Positions 1 through 5,421 of a stretch of DNA of 13,231 nucleotides are shown here, in pieces. How positions within the stretch are numbered: position 1 is the first letter of the stretch; each line of letters starts with the position of its first letter. The DNA is taken from assembly GCA_900554935.1 (NCBI GenBank), contig USJF01000023.1:1-13231 (forward strand), written 5' to 3'. A program made the position numbers and the translations under genes. The stretch comes from an uncultured Porphyromonas sp. Lineage in GTDB: Bacteria; Bacteroidota; Bacteroidia; Bacteroidales; Porphyromonadaceae. The notes beneath the pieces were generated by a model. It was not told the DNA's origin, did no database searches, and worked only from the letters and a program-made list of their open reading frames with translations.

Positions 1-1469
1 ACCACTAGTAGAGGGATAAGGGTGATCAGCAGGCCGTAGCCAACCCATATATAGCCACCATTATTCACGAGGGTGCTGATGAATCCATTACCGGCATTGA
101 GCCCCACACAGGCGAGGAATATGCTGATGCCTATCTCCCTAAGAATGAGATTAGCACTAGTGGTGGTGTAAGGGACCAGTTTGATTTTATAGCCAAAGCG
201 CGCAATGAGGATCGCCACTACCAGTGGTCCACCAGCCAATCCAAGCTTTACAGGCTGAGGAATGCCTGGAAACATAATCGGAATGGAGCCAACTAGTATG
301 CCGAGGGTAATTCCTAGGAAGATGGTAACAAGGTTAGGCTCATTCAGCCTTTTGACCGAATTGCCAATCACCTCCTCCATACTATCGAGTGCGGCATCGC
401 TTCCTACGATGTTAAGGCGGTCGCCATATTGCAGGGCAAAGTTGGGCGAAGCGACTATCTCCACACCCGAGCGGTAGATACGAGTAACATTGACCCCATA
501 GAGGGCTCTGAGGTTAAGGCTCTTGAGCGTGCGTCCATTGATTTCGCGATTGGTGACCACTAGCTTGCGTGAGACATACTTCGAGCTCTCCACAACCCCC
601 CGCTTCCGGTCTATGTGTAACTCCCTTCCTACGGTCACTCTTAGAGCATCGACATTGGGTTGCTCCGTGATAACAAGTATTCTATCGCCCTCCTCCAGTA
701 CACTATCAATCGTGGCAATGTGAATCTCATCGATCTCCTTCTTCCAAATCCTTGAAACCACAAACTTCCGCCCGTGCAGCAATTCATTGAGCGACTTCAC
801 GGTGCGCCCAAATAGGGCAGGGTTGGTCACTTGTAAGGAAAGTGGTACCGCTGCTAGCTCTTCCCCGGCACGCTCCGCCTCTATCTTTCGCTCCTCCTCC
901 TTAATACTCACCCTACCGACCCAGCGAATGATGATAATGGAGAGGATGATGCCCACTACGCCCAGAGGGTAGGCTACAGCATACCCCATACCGATAGAGG
1001 GGTCTTCCACCCCAGCTATCTCCGCATAGGCCTGCTGAGCTGCTCCTAGTCCAGGGGTATTGGTGATAGCCCCACTCATAATACCCACCATAGTCTGAAG
1101 AGGCGTGCCAGAGAGAAGATAAATTACGGTGGTCACCACCACTGCCAGGGCTACATTGAGCGTGGCAAGAAGATTGAGGGTACGGCCCCCCTTTTTGAAA
1201 TTGCCAAAGAAACTAGGCCCCACCTGTAGACCAATTGAAAAAACAAATAGAATCAATCCAAACTCTTGGAAAAAGTGCAAGAGGCTCCCATTTACCTTCA
1301 TCCCTAGCTCCCCAAAGAGGATGCCTATAAAGAGGATAAATGTAGTACCCAGAGAAATGCCAGCAATCTTAACTCTTCCCAGCAAGATGCCTAGCATAAT
1401 TGTGAGAGCTAGAATCATTAGAGAATGTCCTACTCCGCTCCCAAAGAGTAGCTCTTGAAACCAGTTCAT
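1..1469 (-). CDS. AspT/YidE-family membrane transporter, C-terminus cut by window edge
   Basis: Integral membrane transporter of the aspartate:alanine exchanger (AspT) / YidE-YbjL family; the substrate here is unknown. Reading the minus strand from ATG at 1469 gives 489 uninterrupted codons running off the window; family members are about 540-560 residues, so roughly the last 60-70 are missing. The N-terminal hydrophobic half (residues about 13-185) carries FVFSIGLQVGPSFF (75-88) and GAITNTPGLGAA (133-144), typical of the family. Two soluble TrkA-C/RCK_C-like domains follow (about 207-280 and 297-370), which in related proteins regulate transport or bind ligands. The second membrane half begins near 380 and includes GGPLVVAILIARFG (413-426). 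This halves-with-RCK_C-between layout is diagnostic. It is transcribed divergently from the accessory genes to its right. The family call is firm; the substrate is not. Confidence 0.9.
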   Translation of the reverse strand, partial: MNWFQELLFGSGVGHSLMILALTIMLGILLGRVKIAGISLGTTFILFIGILFGELGMKVNGSLLHFFQEFGLILFVFSIGLQVGPSFFGNFKKGGRTLNLLATLNVALAVVVTTVIYLLSGTPLQTMVGIMSGAITNTPGLGAAQQAYAEIAGVEDPSIGMGYAVAYPLGVVGIILSIIIIRWVGRVSIKEEERKIEAERAGEELAAVPLSLQVTNPALFGRTVKSLNELLHGRKFVVSRIWKKEIDEIHIATIDSVLEEGDRILVITEQPNVDALRVTVGRELHIDRKRGVVESSKYVSRKLVVTNREINGRTLKSLNLRALYGVNVTRIYRSGVEIVASPNFALQYGDRLNIVGSDAALDSMEEVIGNSVKRLNEPNLVTIFLGITLGILVGSIPIMFPGIPQPVKLGLAGGPLVVAILIARFGYKIKLVPYTTTSANLILREIGISIFLACVGLNAGNGFISTLVNNGGYIWVGYGLLITLIPLLV

Positions 1470-1530
1470 AGTAGTATTGAATTATTGTTGTGTCGTTAGT
1501 ATAATGGGATTTCCATACATTTCATCACTA

Positions 1531-1538
1531 CAAAGATA
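1531..1538 (-). promoter_or_regulatory. Candidate -7 promoter element for the transporter
   Basis: The minus strand reads TATCTTTG here, an exact match to the Bacteroidetes -7 consensus TAnnTTTG, about 62 bases before the transporter ATG. No good TTTG -33 element lies at the usual 19-21 base spacing, so the call rests on the -7 alone. A small dyad (1556-1569) sits just upstream. Confidence 0.45.
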
Positions 1539-1555
1539 CCAATTATATTGAGAAT

Positions 1556-1569
1556 CCGACATCGGTCGG
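1556..1569. repeat. Short dyad upstream of the transporter promoter
   Basis: CCGAC-atcg-GTCGG is a perfect 5-bp inverted repeat with a 4-base spacer, centred about 25 bases upstream of the -7 element, roughly where a -33 element or an operator would lie. It is short enough to occur by chance. Confidence 0.2.
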
Positions 1570-1638
1570 TGGATTATCTCAGGGGTTACGCAATAGGAAG
1601 GTCTTTTTGTAGGGTATTCATTGGTGTGTCTAAAGGGA

Positions 1639-1749
1639 GGACCCCGGCTAAGGGGTCCGTGTTAAATAGGCACAGGTCAAGGCACGCAGTGCCGAAGGCC
1701 TGTGTATAACGATGTGCAAAACACCCTTACGACCCCGGCTGAGGGGTCG
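1639..1749. repeat. Twin-hairpin intergenic element, possibly a dispersed repeat or structured RNA
   Basis: Two near-identical 18-base palindromic units, GACCCCGGCTAAGGGGTC (1640-1657) and GACCCCGGCTGAGGGGTC (1731-1748), lie 91 bp apart in direct orientation. Each forms a perfect 7-bp stem (GGACCCC/GGGGTCC and CGACCCC/GGGGTCG) with a 6-base loop. Between them are nested complementary arms: GTGTT (1659-1663) with AACAC (1720-1724), CACAGG (1671-1676) with CCTGTG (1699-1704), and GGCAC (1681-1685) with GTGCC (1689-1693). No T-run follows on either strand, so it is not an ordinary terminator, and it lies between divergent genes. The minus-strand peptide FCTSLYTGLRHCVP resembles spurious short peptides I associate with repeats in Porphyromonas and Prevotella genomes; that is unverified memory. 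It could be a REP/BIME-like mobile repeat or a noncoding RNA. Confidence 0.6.
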
Positions 1750-1801
1750 GACAATAGGAACTAGAAGATCAAAATTAAGCGTAGAATAGGTTGTCGTATA
1801 A

Positions 1802-1945
1802 GTGTCAGAGCAAAAAAGCGATAAAAGATTTGGACTCAATGATTTAGTTTCGTACCTTTACGACATCCTCTCCTACAATTGGGATTTTGGAGAGCAAGAA
1901 CTCACGGGGCGTTACTTGGTAGGGACCTACCAGTTTAAAGTCTAG
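1802..1945 (+). pseudogene. Possible 3' tail of a lost gene
   Basis: An open frame of 47 codons with no ATG ends at TAG 1943-1945. From about 1862 it reads like real protein, with balanced host-like codons and the ending GRYLVGTYQFKV, an alternating pattern like a terminal beta-strand. There is no recognisable start; only a GTG at 1802. The candidate promoter (1829-1860) lies inside it, so it may instead be an untranslated leader. I do not recognise the parent protein. It precedes an AT-rich gene in the same way as the tail at 2814-2915. Confidence 0.3.
1829..1860 (+). promoter_or_regulatory. Candidate Bacteroidetes promoter reading toward the first accessory gene
   Basis: TTTG (1829-1832), a 20-base spacer, then TACCTTTA (1853-1860) fits the Bacteroidetes -33/-7 pattern TTTG-N19-21-TAnnTTTG with one mismatch, the final A. 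Transcription would begin near 1867 and leave a leader of about 160 bases before the ATG at 2030. The same 8-mer TACCTTTA recurs at 2023-2030. Confidence 0.4.
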
Positions 1946-2029
1946 AACTAAATAGTATATGCTTGTATGATATTTATTACCACCAAGCACATAACACATA
2001 ATGAAGCCACATAATGTAGCTATACCTTT

Positions 2030-2800
2030 ATGATAAATATTATGTCAATAATCTTATTGCAACTTCTTTTTCTTGTTGATTCCTGTTGCATGGGATCTTC
2101 TCAAAACAGCATGTATAATCCAATTGATTCCATATCAACAAATTATTCTCAGAGCAATGTAGTATATTATGGCATTCGACTTTGGCCGAAGGAAAATTCA
2201 AGTGGAGAGGTTAAGAAAAGAAATATAGAAAATAGAATTTCCCTTATGTTAGATATGGGGGATACCTTGACTATTGTATCCGATGACTCTCGATTCTTTA
2301 GTAACAATATTTATTCTATAGCAACCAAAAAGAGGGCTAGGGAAATTTTTAGGGGATATCAACTGGATTTTGATGATGAAGTCCCCATGGGATTTTGGGC
2401 AACATCTTTGTCGGATACGATTCTTTACGAAAAGGCTCCCATAAAATCTGCTTGCTATCAGTTGTCCAAGGGTATATTAAGAAGTGACCTTGCAATTGAT
2501 ATGGTTATAAAGGAGGGAATGACAATAGACTCCTTAATAAAGGATACAGAACTCAATAACAGTTCCTTTCCAAATTGTTTGTCGAAATATAAGCATATTG
2601 CTATAATACACCCAATGGCCGTTCGTTCAAATTTTGTAAATAAAAAGATGGGGGTAGATTACCAAAAAGGTCTTGGCGACTTCACAATGCTTCTTTTGAC
2701 AATAGATAATCACAAAATATCATCGATTGAATTTACGAATTTTGGAAAAGAAAGGATGACTGATGGTTTATGCATAGAAGAATGTTTGAATTTCAGATAA
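2030..2800 (+). CDS. Hypothetical exported protein, 256 residues, unknown family
   Basis: I do not recognise this protein. A hydrophobic N-terminus (residues about 4-16, IMSIILLQLLFLV) is followed by DSCC, so it could be a lipoprotein with Cys19 or Cys20 modified, or have an ordinary signal peptide; the lack of a basic n-region makes both weak. The rest is soluble-looking, with Cys at 142, 183, 248 and 252. The start is uncertain: ATG 2030 or ATG 2042. The second is attractive because TACCTTTA at 2023-2030, a -7-like box, overlaps the first ATG. Codons are clearly more A/T-ending (ata, aaa, ttt, gat) than in the conserved genes of the window, suggesting acquisition by transfer. It lies between two open tails of host-like composition, with another small exported protein downstream. 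No function is assigned. Confidence 0.65.
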   Translation: MINIMSIILLQLLFLVDSCCMGSSQNSMYNPIDSISTNYSQSNVVYYGIRLWPKENSSGEVKKRNIENRISLMLDMGDTLTIVSDDSRFFSNNIYSIATKKRAREIFRGYQLDFDDEVPMGFWATSLSDTILYEKAPIKSACYQLSKGILRSDLAIDMVIKEGMTIDSLIKDTELNNSSFPNCLSKYKHIAIIHPMAVRSNFVNKKMGVDYQKGLGDFTMLLLTIDNHKISSIEFTNFGKERMTDGLCIEECLNFR

Positions 2801-2813
2801 ATCTTTTCTGTAA

Positions 2814-2915
2814 ATAAAAACTTGTGCCAGCTATCACCTCACCTATACCTATCAGGAGACTCTACAGCGTAAGAAGTTACAACTCGGCAATGTTCGTGAC
2901 ATCAACTTTAAATAG
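2814..2915 (+). pseudogene. Possible 3' tail of a lost gene, ending 15 bp before the next ORF
   Basis: After the stop of the preceding gene, a frame without any start codon runs to TAG 2913-2915. From about 2829 it looks coding, with balanced codons and the ending KKLQLGNVRDINFK. Composition shifts sharply at about 2820 from AT-rich to host-like. The stop is 15 bases from the ATG at 2931, the spacing expected of adjacent genes in an operon. The simplest reading is that the 5' part of a gene was replaced and its tail left behind. The parent family is not recognised. Confidence 0.35.
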
Positions 2916-2930
2916 AAGAAAGGGTCGCAG

Positions 2931-3389
2931 ATGAAAACTATTATATCAAAAACCATTTTATTGATATTTGTCATATCATTCTCTTGTAAGACGGATGCTC
3001 AGTCCCTACCAGACAGTAGCCTGTATAGCCTTATCACATATATAGATGGAAAATGTGAGCGAGAAATAGAATGTATATTTCAAGGGATAGGCAGAAACCC
3101 TTTGGATGGAGATACGCTAGGGATAGCTTCTGCTATAAAAGAAGAGATAAAAGAGATTCCCAAGAGTTCAGTTTCGTTTGTTTATAAGGGTGAGAATTAT
3201 TACATCAGCATAAAAAACGATTGTGACACTAGGAAAATTTCCTATGGTGAGAGGGTAAGGATGAGAATTCTCTTTTTTGAAAGAATAAAGCAACCATATA
3301 GTTATATACATCCTTTTGCTATCATAATAAAAGTGGAATTGTGTCATCCCCGAAAGAGGATAAAAACAGTAGTGAAAGAAGCTCCATAA
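2931..3389 (+). CDS. Hypothetical secreted protein, 152 residues, unknown family
   Basis: This small protein has a clear export signal: basic MKTIISK, a hydrophobic core ILLIFVISF (residues 9-17), then SCKTDAQS. Signal peptidase I cleavage after TDAQ (about residue 24) is the Bacteroidetes-typical reading; Cys19 as a lipid anchor is possible, but SFSC is a poor lipobox. The mature part has four cysteines (42, 48, 98, 138), enough for two disulfides in the periplasm or outside the cell, and a basic C-terminus (HPRKRIKTVVKEAP). Codon use is AT-rich like the gene at 2030, unlike the conserved genes. It starts 15 bases after an open tail of host-like composition. A hairpin lies 73 bases past the stop. 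No known family recognised. Confidence 0.65.
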   Translation: MKTIISKTILLIFVISFSCKTDAQSLPDSSLYSLITYIDGKCEREIECIFQGIGRNPLDGDTLGIASAIKEEIKEIPKSSVSFVYKGENYYISIKNDCDTRKISYGERVRMRILFFERIKQPYSYIHPFAIIIKVELCHPRKRIKTVVKEAP

Positions 3390-3461
3390 AGTTCTTGCCG
3401 TGAGGCATTCATCTGGGTGCTCTCGACTCTATTGCATCGTCCTACTTTTCCGATTAGGTAC

Positions 3462-3485
3462 CTAGGCTCCCTTGTGGGTGCCTAG
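3462..3485. terminator. Hairpin after the small secreted protein, possible weak terminator
   Basis: CTAGGC-t-CCC, loop TTGT, GGG-t-GCCTAG: 6 bp, one T/T mismatch, then 3 bp, with a 4-base loop. No T-run follows directly, so intrinsic termination would be weak; it might also be a processing signal or a binding dyad. Confidence 0.3.
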
Positions 3486-3557
3486 CATCTTATCCTTCGT
3501 GCAACATTCTCATATATAGGGTGCTTTGCGAACTCCTTTCGTGGTCGTATTCCACCT

Positions 3558-3565
3558 TAAATTTG
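3558..3565 (+). promoter_or_regulatory. Candidate -7 element for the M23 peptidase gene
   Basis: TAAATTTG fits TAnnTTTG exactly and lies upstream of the peptidase in the right orientation. No -33 partner is visible, and the distance to the ATG (about 210 bases) is long. Confidence 0.25.
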
Positions 3566-3777
3566 TGCCTTTTGTGTGTTAATATCGTAGAAAAAATGCA
3601 AAATAGCAAGTCTAGTATAAAATATATTGGTATCTTGCGATCGATTATGATGGTTTTATCTGTGGATTTCGAGTAATAGATAGGCTCTACTGCTCGTTCT
3701 TTAGATACAATCCTTATGATCATTTTGAGTTTTCACTCTACATAGTTAGAGAGAGTTATTAATTGAAATTCTAAGTG

Positions 3778-4797
3778 ATGACAAGTAGGATTATTACGCT
3801 ACTCTGTTCGTGCCTATCTATCGGTTTAATGGCCAGTGCACAAGTGCCCAATTACACCGCAACAAAGAAGGCCGAGAGCAAGCAAGAGAGTAAGACACCG
3901 CCACCTACCGATACCTCAAAGGCAATTGCAGAGGTGGCAAAGTTAATGGCAGACAACGATGGGTTTCTGAAGAATAATAAGAAACTATCGGACTATACCA
4001 AGGCGATCAATAAGTCAATGGGCTTTGATGTCGCATCCGAAGAGGATCTACAATATCCTTCAATTGAGCTCTATGGAGAGCAGTCGTGGCACCAGAATGC
4101 CGTCAATCCCTTCGTTGGTGGGCTGAAAGCTCAGGTGCCAGATAGCTTTATGGTAGACCTATCGCAATTTGTGTACCCATTGGATGAGCTAAAGCGGATC
4201 AATAGCTCTTATGGCTATCGCCGACGCTTCAGGCGTATGCACTACGGGATAGATATATCGGTACGAGTGGGAGATACCATCAGGGCAGCCTTCGATGGCA
4301 AAGTGCGTATGGTGGACTTCGACCGTCGGGGTTATGGACATTATGTAGTGATCCGCCACACCAATGGGCTAGAGACACTTTATGGTCATAATTCTAGGGT
4401 ACTGATCAAAGAAAATCAGATAGTACGAGCAGGTGATCCTATCGCGCTTGGAGGTAGTACCGGTCGCTCCACGGGGCCACACCTTCACTTCGAAGCGCGC
4501 TATCTCGGGCAAGCACTCAATCCCGAGCATCTGATCGATTTTACTACAGGAGTGCCAAAAGAAGAGCAGTATCTCTGCTTAGCCTCTAATTATAATGGAG
4601 GTAATGGTAAGGGTAAAATCAATAGGGCCAATCACCGGAGTGGTAGCAGTGGTGTACAGATGTACCGCATTCGAAAGGGTGATACGCTCTCTACGATTGC
4701 CAAAAGGCATGGTACCAGTGTGAGTAAAATTTGTAGCCTCAATCATCTCAATTCACGTGCTACCCTTAAGGTGGGACGTAGTATCAGAGTGCGGTAA
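3778..4797 (+). CDS. Secreted M23 metallopeptidase with C-terminal LysM domain
   Basis: Zinc endopeptidase predicted to cut peptidoglycan cross-bridges or stem peptides in the periplasm or at the cell wall. Starting at ATG 3778 (a GTG lies directly before it) gives 339 residues. An N-terminal signal peptide (MTSRIITLLCSCLSIGLMASAQ) ends in the SAQ cleavage site common in Bacteroidetes. A polar linker follows. The M23 (lysostaphin-like) domain covers about 140-255 with its full metal and catalytic set: HYGID (H155, D159), YGH (H204) and HLHF (H235, H237). A LysM domain (about 296-338, from YRIRKGDTLSTIAKRHG) would hold it on glycan. All key residues are present, so activity is expected, unlike degenerate EnvC-type members. 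It stands alone, with a strong terminator just downstream. Family call is firm; the exact bond cleaved is unknown. Confidence 0.93.
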   Translation: MTSRIITLLCSCLSIGLMASAQVPNYTATKKAESKQESKTPPPTDTSKAIAEVAKLMADNDGFLKNNKKLSDYTKAINKSMGFDVASEEDLQYPSIELYGEQSWHQNAVNPFVGGLKAQVPDSFMVDLSQFVYPLDELKRINSSYGYRRRFRRMHYGIDISVRVGDTIRAAFDGKVRMVDFDRRGYGHYVVIRHTNGLETLYGHNSRVLIKENQIVRAGDPIALGGSTGRSTGPHLHFEARYLGQALNPEHLIDFTTGVPKEEQYLCLASNYNGGNGKGKINRANHRSGSSGVQMYRIRKGDTLSTIAKRHGTSVSKICSLNHLNSRATLKVGRSIRVR

Positions 4798-4836
4798 AGC
4801 TACAAGAATAAGAGATATCATATTTCTATTTTCGCT

Positions 4837-4879
4837 GAGGCTTCAGACTTAGTTTTCTAGGTCTGGAGCCTCTCTTTTT
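4837..4879 (+). terminator. Strong intrinsic terminator of the M23 peptidase gene
   Basis: GAGGCTTCAGACTTAG (4837-4852), loop TTTT, CTAGGTCTGGAGCCTC (4857-4872) form a continuous 16-bp stem with two G-T wobbles, followed by TCTTTTT. It begins 39 bases past the peptidase stop. Confidence 0.92.
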
Positions 4880-5077
4880 GCCTCGTTGTAAAGAGAGTAT
4901 CAATGAGGGGATATAGGGCGAATGATGTACGAAGAGTGAAATGAAAGGGGTGCGAATAGAGGGAAAGTGCTCATTCATCAAGTGATATCCTTCGTGCAAT
5001 AGCCACTTAAGAGCAATAAGTGACGACCGGATGCCTATTTATAGTAGCTTGATATCCAGCATTATATACAGGTATAA

Positions 5078-5163
5078 ACTGAGTTACAAACTGAGCAAAG
5101 ACCAAGTTTGTAACTCAGTCTTTGCTCAGTTCGTAACTCAATAGATGCCGAGTTTGTAACTCG
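5078..5163. repeat. Four 13-bp dyad boxes at exact 23-bp period with interleaved inverted repeats
   Basis: Boxes of the form (G)AGTT-nnn-AACT(C) lie at 5081-5093 (GAGTTACAAACTG), 5104-5116 (AAGTTTGTAACTC), 5127-5139 (CAGTTCGTAACTC) and 5150-5162 (GAGTTTGTAACTC), starting exactly 23 bp apart. Each has an internal dyad. Spacers 1 and 2 (AGCAAAGACC, AGTCTTTGCT) are near-complements. Together these yield two perfect inverted repeats: 5078-5092 with 5105-5119 (15 bp) and 5090-5102 with 5118-5130 (13 bp). Regular spacing near two helical turns suggests a protein-binding array or iterons. It lies about 215 bp upstream of the likely lipoprotein promoter. No replication gene is nearby, so a plasmid-type origin is not supported. 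Confidence 0.75.
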
Positions 5164-5377
5164 CCGACCGCTTACTAGCATACTTGCTACCAAAAAAAAT
5201 GTTAGTGAGTAAGTAGGTTTACCAAAATAAAAATAATGATATGTGAGTGGTGAAATAGTTTGAGTTGTTGTATTTTGGCTGTTTTTACGACACTTATGGA
5301 ACTGTGTTATCTTCCTTCTTTCTAAATTATTGCAAAATATCGTCGGAAATGTACTAGCGTGAGAGGTGAATTCTCTT

Positions 5378-5385
5378 TAACTTTG
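5378..5385 (+). promoter_or_regulatory. Candidate -7 promoter element of the lipoprotein gene
   Basis: TAACTTTG matches TAnnTTTG exactly and lies 36 bases before the ATG at 5422, giving a leader of about 30 bases. A TTTG -33 is not visible at the normal spacing. Confidence 0.55.
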
Positions 5386-5421
5386 CGGGCTTTTTTAATT
5401 GACAATTCAAACAACTAACAA

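Larger units (their letters stand above)
3390..3777. other. 388-bp gap before the M23 peptidase gene
   Basis: It holds the hairpin at 3462-3485 and a 14-base word TATCCTTCGTGCAA (3491-3504) that recurs at 4986-4999. On the plus strand TAAATTTG (3558-3565) matches the -7 consensus TAnnTTTG exactly but has no TTTG -33 at proper spacing; if used it would give the peptidase mRNA a leader of about 200 bases. A 77-codon minus-strand frame (3490-3723) has no support as a gene. Confidence 0.5.
4880..5421. other. 542-bp gene-free interval
   Basis: No convincing coding frame on either strand. It contains the second copy of TATCCTTCGTGCAA (4986-4999), a small hairpin CACTTA/TAAGTG (5004-5022), the four-box array at 5081-5162 and the candidate promoter of the lipoprotein gene at 5378-5385. 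The stretch 5175-5370 is AT-rich and otherwise featureless to my reading. Confidence 0.6.

Noticed and set aside
1639..1749. Pair of rho-independent terminators
   Set aside because: No T-run follows either hairpin on either strand, and the flanking genes diverge from this point, so no transcript is expected to end here.
1648..1839. 63-codon minus-strand frame across the twin-hairpin element
   Set aside because: Its coding potential comes from the palindromic repeat; the peptide looks like the spurious ones produced by such repeats.
3490..3723. 77-codon minus-strand frame in the gap before the M23 gene
   Set aside because: It has no promoter, no family resemblance and odd composition; it may be part of a decayed repeat, but there is no support for a gene.
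5078..5173. CRISPR array or plasmid-type replication origin
   Set aside because: Repeats are only 13 bp with 10-bp spacers, two of which are complementary to each other, which does not fit CRISPR; no Rep or Cas gene is nearby.
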